Positions 54,644 through 63,400 of a stretch of DNA of 64,000 nt are shown piece after piece. The notes under the pieces are model-generated. The model searched no databases and had not been told where the DNA came from. It saw only the letters and a list, made by a program, of their open reading frames with translations. Every line of letters starts with the position of its first letter. Within the stretch, counting starts at the first letter, position 1. Source of the DNA: Glaciecola sp965660815 (GTDB taxonomy: Bacteria; Pseudomonadota; Gammaproteobacteria; Enterobacterales; Alteromonadaceae); contig CBFIBG010000089.1 of the NCBI GenBank assembly GCA_965660815.1, positions 186,001 to 250,000 of the forward strand. The letters are read 5' to 3'. The position numbers and the translations under genes are program-made.

Positions 54644-55777
54644 CTTACTTGCACCATGTGAGTATAGGACAGTTAAAAGAGCTCAATTGCCGGTGCCGCA
54701 TTCCCATTATTAGCCTGTATACTATGGTCATACTGTTGCGGGTTCCGTTTCGGCCACCTTTGCTAGTTACCGATTGGTGAGTATTCCGCTGTGACTGCAT
54801 AACATACTGAACTTCTATTTTTGACATGTCCAAATTATCTGGCATCTCGCTTACCGACACAGAAGATGGTTTTTTTACCATTCACACTTATTCCATTTGG
54901 TATGAAAGTACATACTCGTGTATTTTTAATATTTGCAGATCAATATCTAAAGTCCGCTTAGGAGACTTGCTTCTTGCAGTGTTGGCAATTACCTTGATTT
55001 TTGAAGGGGTAGTGGAAAGAACAAAAATATTTACTGTTATTTTGTAATTTAATGCTTGTAATAAATGCTAGGCTAATTTGTGACTCCATTTCAATGAGCA
55101 TCAGAACCATACTTAAGGCTATAAATTAGATATTTACCAATGGATAGCTTAAGACAGATTGCAGTTAATTAGAATGGTAAGGACCTCCGTTTACCTATTT
55201 TACAAGAATGGATAGGTTATTTGGACACAAACTATGATAGTCAAGATTACCCTTTCAACGTTGTGACGAGTTTCGTTGGCCATAATGACTTGAACCAAAG
55301 ATTGAATGATTGCTCGTGTTAAACTCGCAACAGCTTATTGTCGAGTGTAATTCCGCGCATTCGATAAGTTTGTCGGATGCTAAGTCCATAAACATTGTTA
55401 GCGGCCCTTTTGCCTCTGGATTACCTAATAAATAGCCTACCTTTGTTCATTTAGTATACTTGACAACCTACGTATTAAGTGTTTTGCTTAATCTTTAAGC
55501 TATGGGCTTATAAAGTCTGAAAAACCGCGCCCTGCTTTCGCGGTTAACATAACCTTTGTTCAGGATAAACAAATCGCCCAGTGACGTTAGTAGAATGAAT
55601 AACTGCTCGCCAATATAATTAATGTTGTCGCTATTACTTGGCCTTGCCGTCGCATTTATCAATCTTCTAGTTTTACTGATTCATATATCAAGACTTTGCA
55701 TACTCATCTTAGTTTTGGACGGTTCCTTATCCCAAACTGAGATTACTAGATAATTATCAATTATATTTTATAAAGGG
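54644..55777. other. Gene-poor stretch with probable remnants
   Basis: About 1.1 kb without a supportable gene. One frame (about 55172-55321, plus strand) reads NGKDLRLPILQEWIGYLDTN and on to GHNDLNQRLNDCSC then stop. It is protein-like but has a stop just before it, so it may be a fragment of a lost gene. A hairpin AACCGCG/CGCGGTT lies at 55523-55545. Two other frames, 54645-54881 minus and 54826-55047 plus, overlap each other and look like chance. Together with the truncated gene before it, the stretch looks like a site of past rearrangement. Confidence 0.5.
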
Positions 55778-57496
55778 ATGACGATTTTGCAAAAGCCTTT
55801 ATCTGCTTACAAAGGTGAACAGGATTTTTCATTTGTATGTTATTCACATCAAGATGCAAACATTGTTTATGCAGATATCACTATGCTTCAAGAGCAAGGC
55901 GTGAAGGTTTGGTTTGATGAGGGCATTGCGGCCGGTTCATCTTGGCGAGCAGAAATAGCTAATGCGATTACTCGCTCTAAAAAGTTTCTATTTTTCATCT
56001 CAAAAGCGTCTTTGCATTCCACACACTGTTTGAGAGAAGTGGATTTTGCACTGAATCATGATATTGAAATTATCCCTATTTACTTAGAGGAGGTTACACT
56101 CCCTATTGAATTAGAATTAAGCTTAGCCCGTATTCAAGCTCTATATAGAAAGCAAGGCGCTCAGTATGAAAGAAACCTTGTGCATGCTTCAAAACGTTTC
56201 AGCAGAGAAAATCAAGTAGTAAAAGACGCTCAGACGCAGGGTTCACCAAAATGGCGTGCATTGCTATTAGTTGGTGTATTAATGCTTGCGATTACTGTTA
56301 TCGCGACAGTTGTGTTGTTTAACCAAGAGCCAAGCAATGTGGCGGATAATCAAAAAAATCAGGGAGTTTTACCAAGCACACCAATTATCAAGTACTTGCG
56401 CGCTAATGATTATTTGTCTAGATGGGATAAAACCGATTATTTGTCTAAAGCTATTAACCTCTACAAAGAAGTCACGGTTGAGGATCCTCAGTTTGCATTA
56501 GCCTACAGTCAACTTGCTGAATCCTACCGAATCAAATATGTGCTTTCTAGAGAGCAAGAGTTTATAGATTTAGCACAAGCAAATATTGATAAAGCATTTG
56601 CAATTTCGCGTGATTTAGCACCGATCCATGTTGCTGTAGCTAGAGTGAACTTGACTCAAGGGCAAGTCGATTTAGCCCACTCAGCGGTCACTACGGCGCT
56701 TGATTTAGACCCTGTTAACCCAAGCGCAAATCAAGCTATGGCACTTGTATTGCAAAGGCAAAGTAAATTCGAGCAGGCCAATGAGTACTTTGACAAAGCA
56801 CAATCGCTTGCCCCTGATAACCTTGTGATTTTAGATTCCTATGCAAACTTCCTATTTGACCAAGGTGAAATTGAAAAAGCATCTGGATTATGGGAAAGGG
56901 TAATTAATTTAGCACCTGATCATTACGCAGCCATTATTAATAGAGGCTCTGCGCTTTCATATTTAGGAAATAATACAGGCGCAATCAAATCTTATTTAAC
57001 AGCACTTCAAATAAGGCCTTCTTATATGGCATACAGTAATTTAGGCGTTGCCTATTCTGAAAATGGGCAGAATGATTTAGCAATAGATGCTTACAAAAAG
57101 GCGTTAGAGATTGATAGTTCAGATTGGCTGGTATGGGGTAATTTGGGTTATTCCTTAGGAATAGTTGACGGATTAGAGACCGAAGCATCTGATGCTTACG
57201 ATAAGGCTATTAAGTTGGCTGAAAAAGCCAGAGAGAAAGATCCAAGAGACATTTGGGCGAATAGTGACTTGGCACTTTATTATACTGAAAAAAACGAAAA
57301 TGATTTGGCATTAGAAAGAATTACTACCGCGTTAACACTAGCACCAGATTCTGCTGAGGTTCACATTGTTGCAGCCCAAGTATATCAGCAGTTGGGAGAT
57401 ATTCCTAAAGCAAAGGAATATATTCAGCTGAGTTTAGATAATGGATATACGATAGAACAAATTCAAATGAAAGGCGCGCTTAAAGATTTGTTTTAA
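55778..57496 (+). CDS. TIR domain protein with membrane helix and TPR repeats
   Basis: A 572-residue protein in three parts. Residues about 14-145 are a TIR domain (FSFVCYSHQDANIVYADI, VKVWFDEGIAAGSSWRAEIANAI, STHCLREVDFAL) with the likely catalytic glutamate at 87, so NAD hydrolysis is possible. A membrane helix at about 161-181 (ALLLVGVLMLAITVIATVVLF) follows, then many TPR repeats (about 205-560) that should lie outside the membrane. The listed ATG has AAAGGG directly against it; a TTG three codons on has a better-spaced site and may be the true start. A small gene follows 35 bases later. A defence or signalling role is an inference from the TIR domain only. Confidence 0.9.
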   Translation: MTILQKPLSAYKGEQDFSFVCYSHQDANIVYADITMLQEQGVKVWFDEGIAAGSSWRAEIANAITRSKKFLFFISKASLHSTHCLREVDFALNHDIEIIPIYLEEVTLPIELELSLARIQALYRKQGAQYERNLVHASKRFSRENQVVKDAQTQGSPKWRALLLVGVLMLAITVIATVVLFNQEPSNVADNQKNQGVLPSTPIIKYLRANDYLSRWDKTDYLSKAINLYKEVTVEDPQFALAYSQLAESYRIKYVLSREQEFIDLAQANIDKAFAISRDLAPIHVAVARVNLTQGQVDLAHSAVTTALDLDPVNPSANQAMALVLQRQSKFEQANEYFDKAQSLAPDNLVILDSYANFLFDQGEIEKASGLWERVINLAPDHYAAIINRGSALSYLGNNTGAIKSYLTALQIRPSYMAYSNLGVAYSENGQNDLAIDAYKKALEIDSSDWLVWGNLGYSLGIVDGLETEASDAYDKAIKLAEKAREKDPRDIWANSDLALYYTEKNENDLALERITTALTLAPDSAEVHIVAAQVYQQLGDIPKAKEYIQLSLDNGYTIEQIQMKGALKDLF

Positions 57497-57531
57497 CCAT
57501 ATAGCTAATTAATAAAAAAGGATGAAATAAC

Positions 57532-57852
57532 ATGAGTGTAAATGTAATTTTTCACATAAACTGTGATTCAGGAATACCAGAGCCTATTTCACTTAGACCT
57601 AATATGAAATTTAGTATCAAAAATGTTGGTAATAAAGACTTTACTATTTCTCAAGTTCCAGATTATATTAAGTATAGAGGTACGTTGCCTATCACTGTGT
57701 CTGTAAACAGTACTTCATCTGTACTCACTGTCAATGAATTTCTCCAGAGAACAACGGGTAACAATTTGTTTGAAATTGCTTTCAATTCAATAACGAATAG
57801 CTCTTCTAAAGAGCTTTTGGCACGTCGCGTTGGACGAATAAATATTAACTAA
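57532..57852 (+). CDS. Small hypothetical protein downstream of the TIR-TPR gene
   Basis: A 106-residue protein that I do not recognise. Start ATG has AAGGA nine bases upstream. The sequence is rich in beta-branched and polar residues (VIFHINCDSGIPEPISLRP, FSIKNVGNKDFTISQVPDYI, TLPITVSVNSTSS), suggesting a small beta-sandwich, with no signal peptide or membrane helix. It lies 35 bases after the TIR-TPR gene on the same strand and is likely cotranscribed, so it may be a partner, sensor or regulator of that protein. Confidence 0.72.
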   Translation: MSVNVIFHINCDSGIPEPISLRPNMKFSIKNVGNKDFTISQVPDYIKYRGTLPITVSVNSTSSVLTVNEFLQRTTGNNLFEIAFNSITNSSSKELLARRVGRININ

Positions 57853-57980
57853 TCTAAAGTTTTCTAGTCTTAATTCCAGTTTTATAAGAAAGTTTACTAG
57901 ACTTTTATTTTAGAAGCCTTATTTACAAATAACGCAAATCCAATATTTTCGTCTTGTTTAGGTGGATCTTGCTTTTATTT

Positions 57981-58003
57981 AAATGGGCTTTCTTTAGCCC
58001 CTT
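57981..58003. terminator. Probable bidirectional terminator
   Basis: A GGGCT-ttcttt-AGCCC hairpin flanked by AAA and TTT lies 130 bases after the small gene at 57532-57852 and 130 bases beyond the stop of the facing cupin gene. A run of T follows some 20 bases later on the plus strand. Probable rather than certain. Confidence 0.5.
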
Positions 58004-58131
58004 TAGATCTTAATTTTTTGCCCGTCTTTCTGCCTCCTTTCTTAATGCATTGAGGTCGAACTAAGCAGACTGCCTATCCTGCCTCTATAAATAGTCTAAG
58101 AAAGATGAGGTTAATCAGAATTAACGCTCAT

Positions 58132-58788
58132 TCAAAGTGCGAGTGGTAAGTGCCCTGTTTTCACCCAAATAATGGTTTCCTCTTCTACAAAGGGGTGATG
58201 CTCACTCATGTGTGGGCTGCGAAGCCAAGTACCTGTAGGGTAACTTCCATACTCATCTTTGAACGTGCCAGAAAGTACGAATATCTCCTCACCACCAAAG
58301 TGTTTATGTGGTTTGAACACTTCTCCTATCGGCCACTTCACTAATGCAACGTGCTCATGCTCAAAGTTGTGCAAAGGCATTACCTCTAAACCCCCCTGAC
58401 CGGGCAACCAAGACGCAGTATTGGTATTAACCCTTACCTCTGCACTGTCTCGTTTATCAAACTGATTAAGTTTGACGAGCAGAACGCAACCCTGTTTGCT
58501 AAAAGGGCTATGCTTACTGCCGGGGGGATTACGTAAATAAGTACCAACGGGGTAGTCTCCGTGTTCATCAGAAAACACGCCTTCAAGCACCAGAATTTCT
58601 TCACCAAGGGGGTGGCCGTGCTCTTTAAAACTTGCTTTGGCCTCGTACTTCACTACGCTGGTTGTATGACCCGATTCCTTAGCTTCTCTCTCGAGAGGCT
58701 TGCGCCATACGGCAGCGGAAGGCGACGCCTGCCATTCTTGTTGTTGAGTATTTATGGCTAAACGCTCATCAAAATTCATATTTAACAT
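58132..58788 (-). CDS. Double-cupin (ChrR-type) protein
   Basis: A 218-residue soluble protein built of two homologous ChrR-type cupin units. The first has HGHPLGEEILVLEGVFSDEHGDYPVGTYLRNPPGSKHSPF; the second has HKHFGGEEIFVLSGTFKDEYGSYPTGTWLRSPHMSEHHPF. Each carries the histidines and glutamate expected to bind a metal. Unlike the anti-sigma factor ChrR there is no N-terminal zinc-binding anti-sigma domain, so anti-sigma function is not indicated. An AGGA lies nine bases before the ATG. Possible role in peroxide or aldehyde handling; not shown. Confidence 0.88.
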   Translation of the reverse strand: MLNMNFDERLAINTQQQEWQASPSAAVWRKPLEREAKESGHTTSVVKYEAKASFKEHGHPLGEEILVLEGVFSDEHGDYPVGTYLRNPPGSKHSPFSKQGCVLLVKLNQFDKRDSAEVRVNTNTASWLPGQGGLEVMPLHNFEHEHVALVKWPIGEVFKPHKHFGGEEIFVLSGTFKDEYGSYPTGTWLRSPHMSEHHPFVEEETIIWVKTGHLPLAL

Positions 58789-58945
58789 AGGGGTTTATCC
58801 TGACGCCTTTTCATAAATTATAATTGAGGATATCAAAGCAACATACCAAGCTTTTTAATTAATGACAAACCCATTAAGGCATGGAGCAATCTTGTTGCTC
58901 AGTATTCAGGTATAAATAGATTTTACAGCTCTTAATTTAAGTAAC

Positions 58946-59530
58946 ATGCAATTATATTCCACTAAAGAAGCCAACAAAGCGAAAACCCAACATTTAGATC
59001 TTAGCCAACCAGTATGGGTGTTTGGATACGGCTCCCTTATTTATAAAGTCGACTTCCCATTTTTAGATAAAGCCTTAGGTTATATTAATGGTTGGCAAAG
59101 ACGGTATTGGATGGCCAGTCAAGATCATAGAGGGACACCTGCAAAACCGGGCAGAGTATTAACCATCGACAAATCAGTGGGTACAGATTGTTTTGGGGTT
59201 GCCTATCTAATCAAACCAGAGGTTTTAATAGATCTTGACCACAGGGAGCAGAATGGATACCTAAGAGAGGTGGTTGACATGACGACTCAGGATAATAAAA
59301 AGCAACAAGCCATTACATACATTGGCGACCCAAATGCGCCGGTTTACGATGCAGAAACGGATAATCAGGTTATCGCTCAAATTATTTTTAACAGCGTGGG
59401 ACCTAGCGGGCCAAACATTGATTATGCTTTACATATGGCAGACGCACTGCGCAATCACAAACAGCACGACGACCATATTTTTGATATTGAGCAGCGTTTA
59501 AAGCAGCTTAAATTCTCTAATGAAATTTAG
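58946..59530 (+). CDS. ChaC-type gamma-glutamylcyclotransferase
   Basis: A 194-residue cytoplasmic enzyme. The substrate loop VWVFGYGSLI at about 23-32 and the likely catalytic Glu101 in DHREQNGYLREV are the hallmarks of ChaC proteins, which split glutathione to 5-oxoproline and Cys-Gly. The N-terminal 20 residues are an extra polar stretch. It is a lone gene that faces the M20 amidohydrolase gene with only four bases between the stop codons. Glutathione turnover is inferred from the family. Confidence 0.92.
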   Translation: MQLYSTKEANKAKTQHLDLSQPVWVFGYGSLIYKVDFPFLDKALGYINGWQRRYWMASQDHRGTPAKPGRVLTIDKSVGTDCFGVAYLIKPEVLIDLDHREQNGYLREVVDMTTQDNKKQQAITYIGDPNAPVYDAETDNQVIAQIIFNSVGPSGPNIDYALHMADALRNHKQHDDHIFDIEQRLKQLKFSNEI

Positions 59531-59534
59531 CTGT

Positions 59535-60833
59535 TTACTGCATGTTTGCATAGTCTATCGCCCAATTAACGTAAAGCTCAGTCCCCGTTTTTAATGCGTC
59601 CTCGTCTGCATAAAAATATGGCGAGTGATTAGACGGGGCTTCAATTGGATCTTGACCTTCTGGAGTGATCCCTAAAAACACAAACAATCCAGGCACTTGC
59701 AATGCATAAAATGAGAAGTCTTCTGCACCAGTCACTAAATCACTTATTTTTACTTTGTCGTCGCCTGCAACTCGCTTTATGGTTGGCAACATTTTTTGAG
59801 TCAGTTCAGGGTTATTGATGGTGACTGGATAGCCTTCATCGATGTGCACGTGAGCATCAGCCCCCGATGCTTTTGCAGTCATTTCAGCGGTAGTTTTTAG
59901 GTTTTCGTGGATTTGTGCACGGTTGTCCATATCAAAGTTACGAATGGTGCCTTCAAGATAGACTTCGTCTGGGATAATATTATTTCGTACCCCACCTTCT
60001 ACAATGCCGAAACTCAATACAGCCGGCGCTTTGGTAATGTCTACTTGACGGCTTACAATGGTCTGAGCGCTTCCAATTATTTGACCTGCGGCCACAATAG
60101 GATCAACGCCTCCCCAAGGACGAGAGCCATGGGTTTGACGACCTTTGACCGTGATTTCAAAGCGGTCAGAAGACGCCATTAGAGGACCTTCTCGATACGA
60201 AATATGGCCGGTTGTTCCTGCAGACCACACGTGAATACCAAACACCACTTCAGGATTGTAGTCTTCAAATAGTCCTTCTTTTAACATCAGCTCTGCGCCA
60301 CCCTCTTCTCCTTCTGGTGCGCCTTCTTCTGCTGGCTGAAAAATAAATAGGATACTACCTGCGATCTCTTCTTTCATAGAACTGAGCTTTTCCGCCGCAC
60401 CCATAAGCATCGCCATATGTAAATCATGACCACAAGCGTGCATTACACCGACTTCTTTTCCTCTGTATTCTGATACAGCAGTAGACTTAAAAGGCACGTC
60501 GGTTTTTTCAACCACCGGCAAAGCGTCCATATCTGCCCGAAGCGCAATGACTGGCCCTGGCTTTGCCCCTTTAAGCAAGCCAACCACACCTGTGTAGGCA
60601 ATGCCTGTTTGTACTTCTAAGCCTAAATCTGTTAAATGCTTTTCTATTACCTTTGCAGTGCGGAATTCACGGTTACTCAGCTCTGGGTTTTGATGCAAGT
60701 CGCGACGCCACTCAATCACTTTTTTCTCTAATTGATTAGAAATAGTGATTGGAGATTCTTGTGAAATAGCTTGATGGCTAAATAGAGCAGGGACACTCAG
60801 CATAATGGCTAGCGTTAAATTACGTAATTTCAT
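59535..60833 (-). CDS. Exported M20-family amidohydrolase (aminoacylase/hippurate hydrolase type)
   Basis: A 432-residue protein with a signal peptide (LTLAIMLSVPALFSHQAIS). The M20D features are visible: LRADMDALPVVEKTDVPF, MHACGHDLHMAMLMGAAEKL (metal ligands Cys and His), FIFQPAEEGAPEGEEGGAELMLKEG (catalytic and metal Glu), SDRFEITVKGRQTHGSRPWGGVDPI (dimer domain) and TGAEDFSFYALQVPGLFVFLG. It should remove an acyl or amino-acid group from an amide in the periplasm. Family members include hippurate hydrolase and indole-acetyl-amino-acid hydrolases; the substrate is open. Single gene. Confidence 0.93.
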   Translation of the reverse strand: MKLRNLTLAIMLSVPALFSHQAISQESPITISNQLEKKVIEWRRDLHQNPELSNREFRTAKVIEKHLTDLGLEVQTGIAYTGVVGLLKGAKPGPVIALRADMDALPVVEKTDVPFKSTAVSEYRGKEVGVMHACGHDLHMAMLMGAAEKLSSMKEEIAGSILFIFQPAEEGAPEGEEGGAELMLKEGLFEDYNPEVVFGIHVWSAGTTGHISYREGPLMASSDRFEITVKGRQTHGSRPWGGVDPIVAAGQIIGSAQTIVSRQVDITKAPAVLSFGIVEGGVRNNIIPDEVYLEGTIRNFDMDNRAQIHENLKTTAEMTAKASGADAHVHIDEGYPVTINNPELTQKMLPTIKRVAGDDKVKISDLVTGAEDFSFYALQVPGLFVFLGITPEGQDPIEAPSNHSPYFYADEDALKTGTELYVNWAIDYANMQ

Positions 60834-61082
60834 ACACAGTTGACCTTATAATTTTTCTTTCAGTATGCGACCTAAATTTAGGATATGCAACGTCATTTGC
60901 TAAGCATCGCTTGAAGGTGATCATAGCCTATTTATTAGACTATATAGCGAAGAACAAAAAATGTATCTATTTCTCAGCCAAAGATAACTGAATCGAACTC
61001 TTCATACGTAAAATAATGCTATTTAACAATGATTTGTTTTCTAGTGAATATTTCCCACTTGCGTCTAATCAAATAATACTTA

Positions 61083-61102
61083 TACTGTATATCCGTACAG
61101 TA
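61083..61102 (+). promoter_or_regulatory. LexA (SOS) box upstream of imuA
   Basis: TACTGTATATCCGTACAGTA ends 14 bases before the imuA start codon. Its core CTG(N10)CAG fits the Escherichia coli-type LexA consensus well. DNA damage should induce the imuA-imuB-dnaE2 cassette from here. Confidence 0.93.
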
Positions 61103-61116
61103 AAAACAAGCTGGTT

Positions 61117-61947
61117 ATGAATCCTATTTTGCACGATTTACACAATAAGCAATGGGTATGGACAGCCGCACATGCTAAGCAACAACAACCAAAACAAACG
61201 CTTACCACTGGTTATCCAAGCCTTGATAAAGTCTTAACAGGCGGTTTTCCGCGTGCTGGCATGATCCACTTGCACAGTCCGCTTGGCTGCGGCGAACTGC
61301 GTCTTATGTTATCGGTTTTACGTAATATTAAACAAGCCGATGCCCAACACGGCAATAGTGTTTCATCAGAGAAACTGCTGGTATTTATTGATCCCCCCTT
61401 TGAATTAAACGCTGAATTTTTACTGGCACATCATATTTCTCTTGAACAACTGATCATCGTCAGAGCCAATACTGGCGAAGAATGCTTATGGAGCGCTGAG
61501 CAATGCGCAAAAAGCGGGGCTTGTGATTCCATTTTTCTATGGCATAGCAACTTAAAGCACATCCAAGTTAAAAAATTGGAACACGCTGCTCAGCAAGGTC
61601 AGTGTCATTGCATTTGGATGCACAATACTCAACTCATAAACCATCGCTCTGTGAGTTCAAACCGTACTAACAATAAACAGCGGTTTGACTCGTTGTCGAA
61701 AGATATTTCAAAGCAGACAAATGCGCTGAGTAACTTGCCACTGAGTTTGTCGCTGAGTATATCTCGCAATCACGACGAATTAGACATTACAGTGAACAAA
61801 CAAAAGGTTGGATGGGCTCAAAAGCCAGTGCATATTCCTTTGCCTTTCGTCAATCGCACTAATCGTAGTTTAAGACATCAACTAAGGCGTTCATCTAACA
61901 GTAAAATACTGTCTATCAAACGCGCATCTTCCGATTTAGATAGGTAA
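61117..61947 (+). CDS. imuA: SOS mutagenesis protein ImuA
   Basis: A 276-residue RecA/SulA-like protein. The start TTGYPSLDKVLTGGFPRAGMIHLHSP is the ImuA signature. Where RecA has the nucleotide-binding P-loop, the sequence SPLGCGELRL lacks the lysine, so ATP binding is probably lost. In other bacteria ImuA and ImuB connect the error-prone polymerase DnaE2 to the replication clamp for translesion synthesis. It is preceded by a LexA box and followed four bases later by imuB. Confidence 0.92.
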   Translation: MNPILHDLHNKQWVWTAAHAKQQQPKQTLTTGYPSLDKVLTGGFPRAGMIHLHSPLGCGELRLMLSVLRNIKQADAQHGNSVSSEKLLVFIDPPFELNAEFLLAHHISLEQLIIVRANTGEECLWSAEQCAKSGACDSIFLWHSNLKHIQVKKLEHAAQQGQCHCIWMHNTQLINHRSVSSNRTNNKQRFDSLSKDISKQTNALSNLPLSLSLSISRNHDELDITVNKQKVGWAQKPVHIPLPFVNRTNRSLRHQLRRSSNSKILSIKRASSDLDR

Positions 61948-61951
61948 TACG

Positions 61952-63400
61952 ATGCAATTTGATACTCGCTCTTTGTGGATCTATCTGCATTTTAATCGGT
62001 TGCAACTCGATTTGATCGAGCATAATACGCTAAACGCTGAGCATCAAACTCAGTTGTCAAGCTTACCTGTTGCAGTCATTGATGCAAACGCCAACAAAGT
62101 CTGCCAAGTAAACCAATTAGCATTCACAAAAGGCGTTAAGTTAAACATGGGACTGGCAAGTGCCAGTTTACTGTGTAGCAACTTACAATTACATGAATAC
62201 AATTCAGACATAGAAAGTCAGCACATCATTAATATTGCGGATTATCTATATTTATTTACCTCTGACATTGTTCTGATACCACCTAACGCTATTTTGTTAC
62301 GCGCCCAACATATGCTTGATTTATACGGCGGGATTCAGTCGTATTGGCGTGTGATACAGCAAGCTTTAGACAAACAAAATGTCAGCTATATTGCGTCTTC
62401 AAGTTTTTCTGTGCAGGCTGCGCGCTTACTTGCATTGAGTGGCCACAGTATTATTTCAGACAATCGGCAACACATAGAAAATACGCTCCAAGACTGCCCA
62501 TTACACCTAACTGACATTGACAACAAAGACATTCAGAAACTGACTCGAATTGGCGTAACAACTTATGGAGATTTGATAAAACTTCCAATTGCCGAACTCG
62601 CCAATAGAGTATCTCGCTTCAGTATGCAAATAATTAATGAGTTACTAGGTAAGCAAGCCAGCAAAGTTAACTTCTATCAACCTTTACCTCATTACAACGA
62701 TTATATCGAATTACTCTATGAAATTAGCGTGAGCGACAAATTAACGCCAGTTATTTACAAATGTTTAGACAAATTTAGTGAATTTCTGTTGTTGCGCAAT
62801 GCCCACTGCATCAGCATAGAAATTACTTTTTTCCAACGTGATCATGAGGCCTGCTGTTATACGTTTAACAGCATAAGACCCATTTATAAAGCTAAAGACT
62901 GGTTGGATATAATTAGCTTAAAACTTGAGCAAATTAAGTTTAGCTCTCCAGTTTATGCCTTAGCACTGGCATGTAAACAATACGACCGGGCAGAAGTAGC
63001 AAATGACGACTTATTTGCGAACAAATCGACTCATGTGGCAGCACTCACATTACTGTCTAGATTGCAGAGTAAATTGGGTCAAAACAATGTTCAGTCACTA
63101 AAGTTCACAGAAGATTTTAGGCCTGATCAATGCTCTCAAACATACGAACTTGGTAAAGCAAAAACCACCAACAATCATCGAAGCGTATTTTCAGATAGAC
63201 CCGGTCTATTATTAGATAGACCTAAACCACTTGAGTTAGAAGTAGAGCTAATTAAAGGCCCAGAAAGGATCCAAACCGGTTGGTGGGATAATAACTCTAT
63301 TCATCGAGATTACTACATTGCTCAAAGCCCAACTGGGCAACAAGTATGGATATTTAAAACACCTCAGAAAGAATGGTTTTTACATGGTTTCTTCATTTAA
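61952..63400 (+). CDS. imuB: Y-family polymerase-like protein ImuB
   Basis: A 482-residue protein with Y-family polymerase fold. The N-terminus LWIYLHFNRLQLDLIE occupies the place where an active polymerase has its first catalytic aspartate, and this aspartate is missing; LLRAQHMLDLYGG lies at the second site. It is thus probably inactive as a polymerase, as known for ImuB. The C-terminal part has LTRIGVTTYGDLIKLP (helix-hairpin-helix region) and a closing GGWDN-like segment TGWWDNNSIHRDYYIAQ. It acts as the adapter between clamp, ImuA and DnaE2. The imuB stop lies within the start of dnaE2 (17-base overlap). Confidence 0.93.
   Translation: MQFDTRSLWIYLHFNRLQLDLIEHNTLNAEHQTQLSSLPVAVIDANANKVCQVNQLAFTKGVKLNMGLASASLLCSNLQLHEYNSDIESQHIINIADYLYLFTSDIVLIPPNAILLRAQHMLDLYGGIQSYWRVIQQALDKQNVSYIASSSFSVQAARLLALSGHSIISDNRQHIENTLQDCPLHLTDIDNKDIQKLTRIGVTTYGDLIKLPIAELANRVSRFSMQIINELLGKQASKVNFYQPLPHYNDYIELLYEISVSDKLTPVIYKCLDKFSEFLLLRNAHCISIEITFFQRDHEACCYTFNSIRPIYKAKDWLDIISLKLEQIKFSSPVYALALACKQYDRAEVANDDLFANKSTHVAALTLLSRLQSKLGQNNVQSLKFTEDFRPDQCSQTYELGKAKTTNNHRSVFSDRPGLLLDRPKPLELEVELIKGPERIQTGWWDNNSIHRDYYIAQSPTGQQVWIFKTPQKEWFLHGFFI

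Noticed and set aside
54645..54881. Minus-strand frame of 78 residues after the PEP-CTERM remnant
   Set aside because: It overlaps another frame, has no recognisable domain and no good start. It may be part of a decayed element, but I could not place it in any family.
54826..55047. Plus-strand frame of 73 residues with a hydrophobic patch
   Set aside because: No ribosome binding site, overlapped by the minus-strand frame, composition unlike neighbouring genes.
58132..58788. The double-cupin gene as an anti-sigma factor of ChrR type
   Set aside because: The zinc-binding anti-sigma domain is missing and no ECF sigma gene is adjacent.
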